A stretch of DNA of 64,000 nt from Neobacillus muris (GTDB lineage: Bacteria; Bacillota; Bacilli; Bacillales; Cytobacillaceae): the NCBI RefSeq assembly GCF_943193175.1, contig NZ_CALPDF010000006.1, forward strand, positions 1 to 64,000, in the 5' to 3' direction. This document shows positions 50,740 to 60,395 of this stretch, in pieces (positions within the stretch are counted from its first letter, which is position 1; each line of letters opens with the position of its first letter). Both the position numbers and the translations under genes were made by a program. Below the pieces are notes generated by a model. The model did no database searches and was not told the DNA's origin. It saw only the letters and a list, made by a program, of their open reading frames with translations.

Positions 50740-51724
50740 GATTTATATTCAGGAGGTTACTCGCAGGCTGCCTGAAAAGAATCGTGAGGATATTGCACTT
50801 GAGTTACAGTCAACAATAGAGGATATGCTGCCTGATGATTATCGTGAGGACGATGTAAAGAAGGTTCTTGAAAAACTAGGAAGTCCGGTCATATTGGCAC
50901 GCGGATATCGGGATCGGCCAATGTACCTGATTGGACCGCGCTATTTTGATGTATATGTGACGTTATTAAAAATGATATTGCCGATTGCCGCTGTTATTTC
51001 ATTGATCTCAGTTATTGCAGAATATTTTATGGATTATAATGGACAGGAAACAGTCATCAATGTGGCTCTGGATATTATGGGGTATGGCATATGGCAAATG
51101 ATTTCAGTTGGTATCCAAACATTTTTTTGGCTGACACTTGTTTTTGCTGTTATCGAAAGAACCGATAAGGAAAATGATAACCAGCCGTTAACAGCCAGCA
51201 GAAAAAAATGGACTCCTGATGATTTGAAAAATATCGCTTATATTCCAAAGAAAAAGGCCATTTCAAAATTAGAGGTATTCGGTAATTTGATGTGGACGGC
51301 GATCTGGGCAACCATTTATTTTTACGCAGACCATCTAGTTGGCATCTATAGAGGAGGGGGAAACCGATTTGAATTCATCTCTCCAGCTGTTAATCAAGAG
51401 GTTTTGCTCCAGTATTGGCCAATCGTTTTGATCGTAATTTGTTTGGAAATCGTATTGGCTATTTATAAATTAATCAAGAGTCAATGGACCAGAGGAATGG
51501 CCATTTTTAACGCGGTATTCCAGTTGATTTCAAGTATTGTTTTCATCGAGATTTTAATTAATCCCGAGATAATCACGCAATATTTTATTACGTATATGAC
51601 TGATTTATTAGAGATAACTGCAAACCAATTGAAATCTTGGATCATTGGCGGCGCCATATTCTTCTTTATGGTATCTGCGGCATTCAATGTAATGGACGGA
51701 TTCCGTAAGTCCAGAATTCGTTAA
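50726..51724 (+). CDS. HAAS-domain membrane protein (partner of PadR)
   Basis: The N-terminal HAAS signalling domain (about 1-75) contains IQEVTRRLPEKNREDIALEL and VKKVLEKLGSPVILARGY. About six TM segments follow between residues 85 and 330. This is the PadR-HAAS membrane family, often linked to envelope stress. 332 aa. It is translated from an overlap with padR. No ABC transporter is attached, so its output is unknown. Confidence 0.82.
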   Translation: MNLIEIYIQEVTRRLPEKNREDIALELQSTIEDMLPDDYREDDVKKVLEKLGSPVILARGYRDRPMYLIGPRYFDVYVTLLKMILPIAAVISLISVIAEYFMDYNGQETVINVALDIMGYGIWQMISVGIQTFFWLTLVFAVIERTDKENDNQPLTASRKKWTPDDLKNIAYIPKKKAISKLEVFGNLMWTAIWATIYFYADHLVGIYRGGGNRFEFISPAVNQEVLLQYWPIVLIVICLEIVLAIYKLIKSQWTRGMAIFNAVFQLISSIVFIEILINPEIITQYFITYMTDLLEITANQLKSWIIGGAIFFFMVSAAFNVMDGFRKSRIR

Positions 51725-51779
51725 TATTCCTATTTCCTTCATTAAAAATAAACGGGCTGAGCAATTGAATAATCATCAG

Positions 51780-51800
51780 GCTGCAGGAGCAGCTTTTTTT
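51780..51800 (+). terminator. Terminator of the padR operon
   Basis: GCTGC-AGGA-GCAGC stem-loop with seven T residues. Confidence 0.75.
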
Positions 51801-51898
51801 ATTGTTTTGTTTAGAAAATTTGTGACACTCATGATCAGTTGGGGAACAGAAGAATCTTGCGATCATCGGTCATTTAGATTATTACGTAAAATATAAAT

Positions 51899-51927
51899 TT
51901 GACGAAATAAAAGAAGAATTTTAAAAT
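51899..51927 (+). promoter_or_regulatory. SigA promoter of the xerS-like gene
   Basis: TTGACG (51899-51904), 17 bp, TAAAAT (51922-51927). Confidence 0.6.
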
Positions 51928-51959
51928 AGAGGAGCCGAATATATAGAAAATGAGGTGAA

Positions 51960-53042
51960 ATGATGAAAAACCAAGATAAACAGCAAGAATTTAAAAAACT
52001 GCAGGTACTGTTGAACGTACTCCCATGGTATGTCGAGGAATTTATCAATCATAAGCTGCGTAAACTTTCGACGGCATCATTATTTAATTATTGCCATGAC
52101 TACAAAATCTTCTTCAACTGGATGATCGCAGAACAGCTTTGGAACGGCAGCATCCGCGATATACCATTACAACGTCTTGAACAAATGACCGTTCTTGAGG
52201 TTGAAGGATTTTTAAATTATCTGCATTACTCGTTAAATAACAAAGAATTGACCGTCAACCGGAAGTTATCCGCGTTAAAATCACTGTTTAATTACTTGCA
52301 AAACATCGCGGAAACTCCTGATTTACAGCCTTACATTAATAGGAATGTGATGGCAAAAATTGAATTCAATGAAATAAAAGAATCTATGGAAACACGCGCT
52401 AATAAAATGGAAGGCAAAATCCTGCTTGGGGACGAATATGAACAATTTCGTTTATTCGTCGCTCATGATTACGGTGAATTAAACAAAGGTAATAAGAAAA
52501 TCTATAACTTTTATCAATTAAACAAAGAGCGTGATACCGCGATTGTCTCGCTCATTTTAGGATCTGGCCTGCGCCTGTCTGAATTAGTTGGTCTTGATCT
52601 GGATGATATTGATTTTAATAAATATTGTGCCAGAGTGATCCGCAAAGGAAATAAAGAACAATTTGTGTTCTTCAGCCAAACAGCAATGAACGATTTGCAG
52701 GATTATTTAGCCGTGAGAACAGCAAAATACCAGGTTGACAAAACGATGAAATCATTATTTGTCGCAGCTCCGATGGGTCCTAAAGGAAAATCACGAAGAC
52801 TCACAGCCAGATCTGTTGAGAAATTAGTCGAAAAATATGCAACAGCATTCGGCAAGCCCTCATTATCCGTACATAAACTGCGCCATTCTTTTGCTACCAG
52901 GTATCATGCAGAAATTAATGATGTGCCCAAGCTGCGGCGCCAATTAGGCCATTCGTCGATACAAACCACAATGATATACACTCATATTAAAAATGACGAT
53001 TTAAAAACGGCTGTCGATAAGATGGATATGCCAAAAGAATAA
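51960..53042 (+). CDS. xerS: Tyrosine recombinase XerS-like
   Basis: A site-specific recombinase of the single-protein XerS type known from streptococci, where it resolves chromosome dimers at difSL. The N-terminal SAM-like core-binding domain (about 15-150) contains SLFNYCHDYKIFFNWMI and NRKLSALKSLFNYLQ. The catalytic domain shows the first Arg in SGLRLSELVGLDLDDID, Lys in VIRKGNKEQ, HKLRHSFATRYH, LGHSSIQTT and nucleophile Tyr340 in MIYTHI. The catalytic set is complete. At 360 aa the length is that of XerS rather than XerC/D (about 300). The start follows GAGGTGA with tandem ATGs. No dif-like site was recognised upstream. Confidence 0.82.
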   Translation: MMKNQDKQQEFKKLQVLLNVLPWYVEEFINHKLRKLSTASLFNYCHDYKIFFNWMIAEQLWNGSIRDIPLQRLEQMTVLEVEGFLNYLHYSLNNKELTVNRKLSALKSLFNYLQNIAETPDLQPYINRNVMAKIEFNEIKESMETRANKMEGKILLGDEYEQFRLFVAHDYGELNKGNKKIYNFYQLNKERDTAIVSLILGSGLRLSELVGLDLDDIDFNKYCARVIRKGNKEQFVFFSQTAMNDLQDYLAVRTAKYQVDKTMKSLFVAAPMGPKGKSRRLTARSVEKLVEKYATAFGKPSLSVHKLRHSFATRYHAEINDVPKLRRQLGHSSIQTTMIYTHIKNDDLKTAVDKMDMPKE

Positions 53043-53043
53043 A

Positions 53044-53085
53044 ATAAAGGGAGCTGTCACCATTAAAATGACAGCTCCCTTTATC
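53044..53085. terminator. Terminator after the xerS-like gene
   Basis: ATAAAGGGAGCTGTCA / TGACAGCTCCCTTTAT, a 16-bp stem with moderately T-rich exits. Confidence 0.7.
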
Positions 53086-53195
53086 CTTTCCTAGTTTACA
53101 TAATATTATTATATATTTTTATTTTCTTGTGTCTCATTTTCCAAGTATACTTAAGTTAGTGAGACGAAAAATTTTTTGAGTGTATAAATGTTTTG

Positions 53196-53624
53196 CTATT
53201 TATTTAGATTCACTTCAATATTCGGATTGATTTTCTTTAACGTTTCACAAAATTTTTCCTGCTTTTTAGGTGAAATTAAAATCATTCCCCATTTTTCATA
53301 GGTAACTTCCAACCGGTCCAGTGATAATGCCGGACTTGATAAAAGATTTCGGCTTTTTCTGACCCCTTTTATTCCCATAATATCAATCTTCCAGCGGAAC
53401 GGTCCCCCCACTACCTTTAACTGTGAACCGTTAATTTCATAGTAAGTCCCAAACCAGCACCAACTAACGAATCCACAGTAACTGACCGTTATTAATAAAG
53501 CTGCTGCCATCTCCCCCGCTCCGCTGGGTCCTCCAGGCACAAAAAGGAATAAACCTATTAGAAATATCGCAGTCCCCCATAAAAAAAAACCAGTTATTAA
53601 GCCTTTTTTTGAGTAAAATTTCAC
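53196..53624 (-). CDS. Membrane protein with a PH-like domain
   Basis: Two hydrophobic segments (about 8-32 and 38-60) are followed by a bacterial PH-type domain: TYYEINGSQLKVVGGPFRWK, IMGIKGVRKSRNLLSSPAL, SLDRLEVTYEKW and MILISPKKQEKF. This order is typical of the YyaB/DUF1200 group. The frame runs up to 53663. I prefer the GTG at 53624 (MKFYSKKGLIT), which has AGGGGA at 8 nt; the ATGs at 53663 and 53633 lack a spaced ribosome site. Function unknown. Confidence 0.7.
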   Translation of the reverse strand: MKFYSKKGLITGFFLWGTAIFLIGLFLFVPGGPSGAGEMAAALLITVSYCGFVSWCWFGTYYEINGSQLKVVGGPFRWKIDIMGIKGVRKSRNLLSSPALSLDRLEVTYEKWGMILISPKKQEKFCETLKKINPNIEVNLNK

Positions 53625-53723
53625 CTGACTCATCCCCTGCTTCAAACAATTCTCTCTACTCATATGTACGAATAAATCGATAAAAAGTTACAGAAACCTG
53701 TCTAATATGGGCTTTTTTCAGTC

Positions 53724-53751
53724 AAAAGAAAACACAGGCTTATGCCTGTGG
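53724..53751 (-). terminator. Terminator of the staygreen-like gene
   Basis: CACAGGC / GCCTGTG hairpin with TTTTCTTTT on the minus strand. Confidence 0.7.
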
Positions 53752-53752
53752 A

Positions 53753-54232
53753 TTATTGTATGGTCTCCTTTATGGATCGGCTTGCCATAAATTGTCTTGG
53801 CGTTCCATAATAGAGAACTTGATTGAATTCAGGAAAAACAGATTCGAATCGTATATAGATTGGGGCATCCAATAGCCATGGGAAATTTGTATAAAAAGCC
53901 TGATCTCCATATACCATTGCCTGTAATGCAAGGTTAATATCTTTTTGGAAGATGGCATAGCGGATTTTTGCATAATTTTTGTCAAATTCATCTCCACTAA
54001 CATGGACGCGCCCCACCAGGGAGTATTCTCCCATCCGATGAACCCATTCAGCCAGCACTTCGTCGCGGAAGCTTTGATTGGTCCCGCCATCGTAATTACT
54101 TCCAATAGTAAGAAAAAGCTGCCCAGTAGAATCAGAATATTTCAATGTGTATTTTCTTCCTTCTACTGGGCGGAAAGCAGTCACTGGCGGCAGGAAGGCA
54201 GTTAATAATTTTGAAGGAACGAGAATACTCAT
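53753..54232 (-). CDS. Staygreen-family protein
   Basis: Contains the staygreen signature: FRPVEGRKYTLKYSDSTGQL, LFLTIGSNYD, EWVHRMGEYSLVGRVHVSG, FPWLLDAPIYIRFES and YYGTPRQF. In plants SGR removes Mg from chlorophyll. Bacterial homologues occur in non-photosynthetic Firmicutes, where their substrate is not established to my knowledge. The protein has 159 aa, with no signal peptide. The ATG at 54232 follows GGAG at 9 nt; an ATG three codons earlier is too close. It is a single gene with its own terminator, so no pathway partner is visible. Confidence 0.8.
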   Translation of the reverse strand: MSILVPSKLLTAFLPPVTAFRPVEGRKYTLKYSDSTGQLFLTIGSNYDGGTNQSFRDEVLAEWVHRMGEYSLVGRVHVSGDEFDKNYAKIRYAIFQKDINLALQAMVYGDQAFYTNFPWLLDAPIYIRFESVFPEFNQVLYYGTPRQFMASRSIKETIQ

Positions 54233-54300
54233 TTCAAGCATCTCCTTTCAATCATCCTGCGATAGTATATGGGGCATTTGTCTATTAGGTGACAAATATC

Positions 54301-55059
54301 CTACTTTCCTTCTTTAAAAATCTTTACATGTGCCAACCTCCAGCTGCCGTTTATATAGGACCACGTTGATTCTGCAGAAGCAATCATATCCGCATTGGCA
54401 ATGCCCGTCACCCTTTGGACACCTGTTAAACCATATCTCCCATCCTCCAGCTTAATTGGTTTTAAGCTGCTATAGGGATTGACGGTTAATTCTATTGGCT
54501 CATTTAATCTGCCCTTATGATAAAGGCCTAACTTTTTATAATATTTTTTCCGGTCTTTCAAATTGAAAAAGTACGATTTTCCTGTTTCCGCGATTTTAAT
54601 CTCAGCTTTATACCCATTTAGAAATCTGCTCTCCATTTCAAGGGGGTCTGGAACCGACAAATCTGTTTTTTGGAAATTTTTCATGGTATACAAGTGATCC
54701 ATAGTCGTACCACCGCTGCCGCCTGTAAAGATGCTGATAAATAGATCCTTCAGTCCATCGTTGTTTAAGTCAACGAGCTGCATAGCAGCTTTTGAACCAC
54801 TTTCTAAAGGAATTGTGTAGGTTTGGCCATTTGAAGCCTTTACTTCAGCAAAAATCTCACTTAAATAATCATCTTCTTCATCTTGATATGGAACACCTTT
54901 GAGTAAAATAGCTTCATTTTTCCCATCACCTGTAATATCGGCCTCTTTTTTGGCTATTTCAATTGTTTTGCTGTTTTCCTCGAACGCATATGCAACGGTT
55001 ATTGCCGAAAGTGAAATGAAAAAGAACGCAGTAAAAGCAAGGGCCATTTCCTTTTTCAC
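54301..55059 (-). CDS. Secreted protein with calcium-binding/FG-GAP-like motifs
   Basis: A GTG start at 55059 follows GGAGGGG at 6 nt; the longer frame to 55131 has no signal. Signal peptide: MKKEMALAFTAFFFISLS with likely cleavage after AYA. The mature part has DITGDGKNEAILL and VDLNNDGLKDLFISIF, two Dx(D/N)xDG loops typical of FG-GAP/VCBS or EF-hand-like calcium sites. A beta-rich C-terminus follows with EDGRYGLTGVQRVTG and AESTWSYINGSWRLA. 252 aa. Not assigned to a known family. Probably extracellular. Confidence 0.7.
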   Translation of the reverse strand: MKKEMALAFTAFFFISLSAITVAYAFEENSKTIEIAKKEADITGDGKNEAILLKGVPYQDEEDDYLSEIFAEVKASNGQTYTIPLESGSKAAMQLVDLNNDGLKDLFISIFTGGSGGTTMDHLYTMKNFQKTDLSVPDPLEMESRFLNGYKAEIKIAETGKSYFFNLKDRKKYYKKLGLYHKGRLNEPIELTVNPYSSLKPIKLEDGRYGLTGVQRVTGIANADMIASAESTWSYINGSWRLAHVKIFKEGK

Positions 55060-55113
55060 ATTTATCCCCTCCATTTTGCTAATAATTTCTAGTATGTCCA
55101 AAAGTGGGGAAAA

Positions 55114-55146
55114 AATGAAAAAAAGACCCATAATGAGTCTTTTTTC
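55114..55146 (-). terminator. Terminator of parE-parC
   Basis: GAAAAAAGACTC-like arm pairing with GGGTCTTTTTTT on the minus strand, right after the parC stop. Confidence 0.7.
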
Positions 55147-55150
55147 CTTT

Positions 55151-57595
55151 CTATTGGTTGGAAGAATCCGGATTTGGCACTTCTGTCTTCCATAATGTGG
55201 TCACTTTTCCGTTCTCACCTTCATCAAGAATAAATGAACCATTGGAATAGCGGTCACTATAGCGAATATCTCCCGCCTTTAACGTTTCTAGGTAACCCTT
55301 TTCGGTTTGGACAAATAATTCATCGGTTTCACTTGCAGCCACAAATCCAACAATGCGATGCGGATTTGCTTTTAGCTCTCGAAGAATAATCACACCCCGT
55401 TTTGCCCGGGATGCCCGCTCGAACTCGGACAATTTCATCCGTTTTATCGCACCACGCTGTGTCACTGTGACAATTGATTTCCGGCTGTCGGCATCAATCA
55501 TTTGCCCAGCCACAACATAATCGCCATCTTTTAGGTTGATCCCTTTAACTCCGGCAGCCCTTACACCGACAATACTGATTTCTTCCTCGTTAAACCATAG
55601 AGAGTAGCCATAATGACTAACCAAGAAAAGCTCCTTTGTCCCATCCGTTAGATGGACATTCATGACTTGGTCATCATCTTTCAAATTTATGCCAACCAAT
55701 GGTTTGGAATACCTTTGGGCTTTATACTGGCTTAACTCGGTTTTCTTCACCATACCATTCCTTGTGACAAACACCAGGTATTCTGGAAGTTCAAAATCCT
55801 GAACAGGAATGGCTTGGATAATTTCTTCATTACGGTCAATCGGTATTAAATTCGCAATATGCTGCCCCATATCCTTCCAGCGAATGTCTGGAAGTTCATG
55901 AACTGGACAGTATAAGTAATTCCCTTTGCTGGTAAACAGAAGCAGAACATCCTGTGTATTCATGTCTAGTTGTGCAAAGAGCCGGTCTGATTCTTTCATT
56001 GCCAAGTCCTGGCCATTTGAAGCGGCATAGGAACGCTGGCTTGTCCGTTTTACATAACCCTCTTTCGTAACAGTGACGATAACGTCTTCACTTGGAACCA
56101 TGACTTCCAGATTGATTTTAATCTCTTCAATTTCCGCTTCAATTTTAGACCGGCGTTGATCAGCAAACCGCTTTTTCACGTCTTTTAATTCTTTAATTAT
56201 GACCGCTGACAGCTTTTTCTCACTATCCAAAATGGCCGTCCACTCAGCAATCTTTTTGGTCAATTCCTCTGCTTCATTCCGTAAAGCCGTGATATCGGTA
56301 TTCGTTAAACGATAAAGCTGCAAGGAAACAATGGCCTCTGCTTGCGGCTCAGTGAATGCAAATTTAGCTATCAAGTTATCCTTAGCATCCCGCTTGTCCT
56401 TTGAAGCGCGAATGGTGGCAATAACTTCATCAAGAATCGATAAGGCCTTCATTAAGCCTTCTACAATATGCTGGCGTTCTTTCGCCTTTGTCAAATCGTA
56501 CTGGGTTCTTCTCGTGACTACGTCTTTTTGATGGCCGATATAGGCATCCAACAGTTCGTGAAGACCCATTTGTTTCGGACGCCGGTTATAAATGGCCACC
56601 ATATTGAAATTGTATGTCACCTGAAGGTCGCTGTTTTTATATAAATAATTCAATACACCAGCTGCATCCGTATCCTTTTTCAGCTCAACGACAATGCGGA
56701 GACCTGTGCGGTCAGTTTCATCGCGCACTTCAGAGATTCCTTCCACTTTCCTGTCAATCCGGAATTCGTCCATCTTTTTCACGAGATTGGCTTTATTCAC
56801 TTCATAGGGAATCTCCGTGACGACAATTTGCTGCTTACCCCCGCGGATTTCTTCAATTTCTGCTTTAGCCCGGACAATGATTTTCCCTTTACCAGTTTCA
56901 TAGGCTTTTTTAATGCCCTCAATACCTTGAATAATCCCGCCTGTTGGGAAATCTGGACCTTTAATCACGTTCATCAATTCATCAACCGATATATCTGGCT
57001 GTTCCATTCTCATTATGACTCCATCGATGACCTCACCCAAGTTGTGCGGCGGAATATCGGTGGCATAACCAGCGGAAATACCAGTTGAACCATTGACCAA
57101 TAAATTTGGGAACATGGCTGGAAGGACGGTTGGTTCTTTCGCTGTATCATCAAAGTTAGAAATTAAATCAACGGTTTGTTTATCAATATCGCGAAGCAGT
57201 TCTGACGCAATGGCAGATAGGCGCGCTTCGGTATAACGCATGGCAGCTGGAGGGTCACCGTCCATACTTCCGTTATTTCCATGCATTTCTATGAGAACAT
57301 TGCGAACCTTCCAGTCTTGGCTCAAACGGACCATTGCTTCATAAACGGAGGAATCGCCGTGTGGATGGTAGTTGCCAATGACGTTACCAACGGTTTTGGC
57401 TGCTTTTCTAAACCCTTTTTCATGGGTGTTTCCTTCCATATGCATCGCATATAGAATCCTGCGCTGAACCGGTTTTAATCCGTCCCTTGCGTCAGGCAAA
57501 GCCCGATCCTGAATAATGTATTTACTATATCGTCCAAACCGGTCGCCTATCACTTCTTCCAAAGGGAGGTCGCGGAATTTTTCAACTGTACTCAT
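55151..57595 (-). CDS. parC: DNA topoisomerase IV subunit A
   Basis: The breakage-reunion subunit that decatenates daughter chromosomes. N-terminal [20 protein letters not shown] and [15 protein letters not shown]; the catalytic Tyr121 is in [10 protein letters not shown]. The coiled-coil gate and the C-terminal beta-propeller (about 490-800, with repeats such as [12 protein letters not shown] and [12 protein letters not shown]) are complete. The typical GyrA box is not seen. At 814 aa it matches Bacillus ParC. It overlaps parE by 4 nt (ATGA). Confidence 0.97.
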   Translation of the reverse strand: MSTVEKFRDLPLEEVIGDRFGRYSKYIIQDRALPDARDGLKPVQRRILYAMHMEGNTHEKGFRKAAKTVGNVIGNYHPHGDSSVYEAMVRLSQDWKVRNVLIEMHGNNGSMDGDPPAAMRYTEARLSAIASELLRDIDKQTVDLISNFDDTAKEPTVLPAMFPNLLVNGSTGISAGYATDIPPHNLGEVIDGVIMRMEQPDISVDELMNVIKGPDFPTGGIIQGIEGIKKAYETGKGKIIVRAKAEIEEIRGGKQQIVVTEIPYEVNKANLVKKMDEFRIDRKVEGISEVRDETDRTGLRIVVELKKDTDAAGVLNYLYKNSDLQVTYNFNMVAIYNRRPKQMGLHELLDAYIGHQKDVVTRRTQYDLTKAKERQHIVEGLMKALSILDEVIATIRASKDKRDAKDNLIAKFAFTEPQAEAIVSLQLYRLTNTDITALRNEAEELTKKIAEWTAILDSEKKLSAVIIKELKDVKKRFADQRRSKIEAEIEEIKINLEVMVPSEDVIVTVTKEGYVKRTSQRSYAASNGQDLAMKESDRLFAQLDMNTQDVLLLFTSKGNYLYCPVHELPDIRWKDMGQHIANLIPIDRNEEIIQAIPVQDFELPEYLVFVTRNGMVKKTELSQYKAQRYSKPLVGINLKDDDQVMNVHLTDGTKELFLVSHYGYSLWFNEEEISIVGVRAAGVKGINLKDGDYVVAGQMIDADSRKSIVTVTQRGAIKRMKLSEFERASRAKRGVIILRELKANPHRIVGFVAASETDELFVQTEKGYLETLKAGDIRYSDRYSNGSFILDEGENGKVTTLWKTEVPNPDSSNQ

Positions 57596-59571
57596 TCTTC
57601 ATCTCCCCCCTCAGAAACCGTAATATTTTCATTTGTCAAAATCGTATCCTCTTCCTCTAGTCCAAACTCGACATTTCCTTCAATCCATTTGCGGCGAGGT
57701 TCAACCTTATCTCCCATCAGGGTGGTGATCCTGCGTTCCGCTCTTGCTCCATCGTCAATTTTCACTCGAATTAACGTTCTGGTTTCGGGATCCATTGTGG
57801 TTTCCCAAAGCTGATCCGCATTCATTTCACCAAGCCCTTTATAGCGCTGAATGATATAGCCGCGGCCAACCTTTTTAATGGCATCCTGCAGCTCATCATC
57901 CGTCCAAGCATACTCGATAATTTCTTTTTTTCCGGAGCCTTTGCTCACTTTATAAAGCGGGGGAAGGGCAATAAACACTTTTCCCGCTTCGACAAGCGGT
58001 TTCATGTACCGGTAGAAGAACGTAAGCAGCAGAACCTGGATGTGGGCACCGTCGGTATCAGCATCTGTCATAATAATGATTTTATCGTAATTGATATCGT
58101 CAACATTAAAGTCAGAACCCACACCACCTCCAATTGCATGGATCATGGTATTGATTTCTTCGTTTTTAAAAATATCTGCCAGCTTGGCTTTTTCTGTATT
58201 AAGAACTTTACCACGAAGCGGCAAAACAGCCTGAAAGCGGCGGTCACGGCCTTGCTTGGCAGAACCTCCCGCTGAATCTCCCTCTACCAAGTAGAGCTCA
58301 TTTTTCTGTGGATTCCGGGATTGTGCAGGAGTGAGTTTGCCTGATAGCACAGTTTCTCTACTTTTCCGTTTTTTCCCGCTTCTTGCATCTTCCCGTGCCT
58401 TGCGTGCTGCTTCACGTGCTTGGAAGGCTTTAATCGCCTTTTTAATAAGCAGTGTACTTGTATTTGGATTTTCTTCTAGCAAATAGGACATATGTTCAGA
58501 AACGACAGCGTCAACAGCTGACCTCGCCTCGCTGGTACCCAATTTCCCTTTTGTCTGCCCTTCGAATTGCAGCAGTTCCTCCGGTATTCGAACCGAAATG
58601 ATCGCAGACAAACCTTCACGAATATCCGCTCCATCCAGGTTTTTGTCCTTTTCTTTTAACAATCCTGCCTTGCGGGCGTAATCATTAAAGACCCTTGTCA
58701 TTGCGGTTCTTGCCCCAATCTCATGGGTACCGCCATCCTTTGTGCGGACATTGTTAACAAAGGATAACATATTCTCGGAGTATCCATCATTGAATTGAAA
58801 AGCAAAATCAACTTCAATTCCATTTTGCAGCCCTTCAAAGCTGACGACTGGATGCAGCGTCTCTTTTCCCTCGTTAAGGTAGGCGACAAACGCTTCAATC
58901 CCATTTTCATAGTGAAACACTTCATGAAAGTCATTTCGTTGGTCAATGATTTCTATTTTTAAGCCTTTAAGTAAAAAGGCCGATTCCCTTAACCGCTCAC
59001 ACAGAGTTTCAAAATTGAAGGTGGTGGTGGAGAAAATCGAAGCATCCGGTTTAAAGTGGATGGTTGTTCCGGATTGATTGGTTTTACCGATTTTTTCAAG
59101 AGTGGTTACCGGTTTTCCGCCATTTTCAAATCGCTGTTCATATACAAAGCCATCACGCTTGATGGTCACAGTCAGCCATTCCGACAAAGCGTTGACGACT
59201 GATGCACCAACACCATGAAGTCCACCGCTGGTTTTATAACCGCCTTGTCCAAATTTCCCTCCTGCATGAAGTACCGTTAAGATGACTTCTGGAGTGGGTT
59301 TTCCCATTTTATGCATTCCGGTAGGCATGCCCCGCCCTTTATCGGTAACGCTGATTGAATTATCTTTGTGGATTTTCACAATAATATGATCGCCAAATCC
59401 TGCCAGCGCTTCGTCAACCGCGTTATCGACAATTTCATAAACGAGGTGATGAAGCCCTCGGGCATCGGTACTGCCAATATACATCCCAGGACGTTTCCTT
59501 ACTGCTTCCAGTCCTTCCAGTACCTGTATGGCATCTTCGTTATATTCAAAAGTTTGCTGAGTTCTTGCCAC
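57592..59571 (-). CDS. parE: DNA topoisomerase IV subunit B
   Basis: The ATPase subunit of Topo IV. The GHKL ATPase domain starts [18 protein letters not shown] and continues [13 protein letters not shown] and [15 protein letters not shown]. The Toprim domain has [20 protein letters not shown] and [11 protein letters not shown] for Mg binding. At 659 aa it is full length. Its last four bases overlap the parC start. A LexA-like box sits over the promoter. Confidence 0.97.
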   Translation of the reverse strand: MARTQQTFEYNEDAIQVLEGLEAVRKRPGMYIGSTDARGLHHLVYEIVDNAVDEALAGFGDHIIVKIHKDNSISVTDKGRGMPTGMHKMGKPTPEVILTVLHAGGKFGQGGYKTSGGLHGVGASVVNALSEWLTVTIKRDGFVYEQRFENGGKPVTTLEKIGKTNQSGTTIHFKPDASIFSTTTFNFETLCERLRESAFLLKGLKIEIIDQRNDFHEVFHYENGIEAFVAYLNEGKETLHPVVSFEGLQNGIEVDFAFQFNDGYSENMLSFVNNVRTKDGGTHEIGARTAMTRVFNDYARKAGLLKEKDKNLDGADIREGLSAIISVRIPEELLQFEGQTKGKLGTSEARSAVDAVVSEHMSYLLEENPNTSTLLIKKAIKAFQAREAARKAREDARSGKKRKSRETVLSGKLTPAQSRNPQKNELYLVEGDSAGGSAKQGRDRRFQAVLPLRGKVLNTEKAKLADIFKNEEINTMIHAIGGGVGSDFNVDDINYDKIIIMTDADTDGAHIQVLLLTFFYRYMKPLVEAGKVFIALPPLYKVSKGSGKKEIIEYAWTDDELQDAIKKVGRGYIIQRYKGLGEMNADQLWETTMDPETRTLIRVKIDDGARAERRITTLMGDKVEPRRKWIEGNVEFGLEEEDTILTNENITVSEGGDEE

Positions 59572-59672
59572 TAAAATACCCCTTTCATACCCTACAAAAA
59601 GAAAACAACCTTTCTATTTTGCTCATGTACCTTTTCATTACTATTCTTTAAATATGCTGATAATCCTTCTCC

Positions 59673-59699
59673 ATAATATCACATTAGAACAAATGTTTG
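59673..59699 (-). promoter_or_regulatory. parEC promoter with LexA-like (SOS) box
   Basis: On the minus strand an extended -10 TGATATTAT (TATTAT at 59673-59678). At 59686-59699 there is AGAACAAATGTTTG, 12 of 14 matches to the Gram-positive LexA consensus CGAACRNRYGTTYC. B. subtilis parEC has been reported, as I recall, to have LexA control. Confidence 0.5.
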
Positions 59700-59825
59700 T
59701 TACTTAATTTTGCCAAAGGTCTTGCGGCGTCTATGCTTTATTTTAGCGATTTATTTTGATTTGGCAAATACGTATTGAAAAATTTCCTTAATTCATCCGT
59801 TCTTTGCAAGTTATTTTGGATAAAA

Positions 59826-59860
59826 AATAAAAAGCTGAGAGCATTTCCTCACAGCTTTTA
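59826..59860 (-). terminator. Terminator of the CoA-binding protein gene
   Basis: AAAAGCTG / CAGCTTTT-centred hairpin followed on the minus strand by TTTTTATTTTTT. Confidence 0.7.
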
Positions 59861-59866
59861 AACCTA

Positions 59867-60280
59867 TTATCTAGTTAATGAATGGATGACTTTAATGCAC
59901 CGATCCATGATTACGGTATAGCCTTTTTCTTTTAAAAATTCATACGCTTCCTCATTCACCAAGCCTTGTTGTGCCCAAAAGACATCTGCATCGGCCTCAA
60001 CAAATTCCTTTGCAACATCGAACAATTGTTCTGAACGGCGAAAAACGTTGACAATGTCGATATGCCCTTCAATATCCTTTAACGAGGCAACAGCCTTTAC
60101 GCCTAAAACTTCGTCAATGGTTGGGTTTACAGGGATAATTTCATAGCCGGCCTTCTGCATGACCTCGGATACTTGGTAAGAGGTACGCTCCGGATTATTG
60201 CTTAACCCTACAACAGCAATTCGTTTTGCCTTTTTCAAAATCGCGCCCATTTCTTCTAAACTTGGATTTTCAACTGCCAT
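59867..60280 (-). CDS. CoA-binding domain protein (YneT-like)
   Basis: A 137-aa Rossmann-type CoA-binding protein: AKRIAVVGLSNNPERTSYQV, GYEIIPVNPTIDEVLG, DIVNVFRRSEQLFDV and FWAQQGLVNEEAYEFL. This matches the YccU/YneT group. The neighbourhood of parE and parC is the same as for yneT in B. subtilis. The ATG at 60280 follows GGAGTGAAGGG; the frame to 60340 has a weaker start. Function unknown, perhaps related to CoA-linked or acyl-phosphate metabolism. Confidence 0.85.
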   Translation of the reverse strand: MAVENPSLEEMGAILKKAKRIAVVGLSNNPERTSYQVSEVMQKAGYEIIPVNPTIDEVLGVKAVASLKDIEGHIDIVNVFRRSEQLFDVAKEFVEADADVFWAQQGLVNEEAYEFLKEKGYTVIMDRCIKVIHSLTR

Positions 60281-60395
60281 ACCCTTCACTCCTATTCGCT
60301 TCATTACCTTTATTTTATCTCCTTTTGAAAAAAAATACATGGATCATGATCGATCACTTTCAAATAGCATTCAATGTTATAGAATCAGAGATCCC

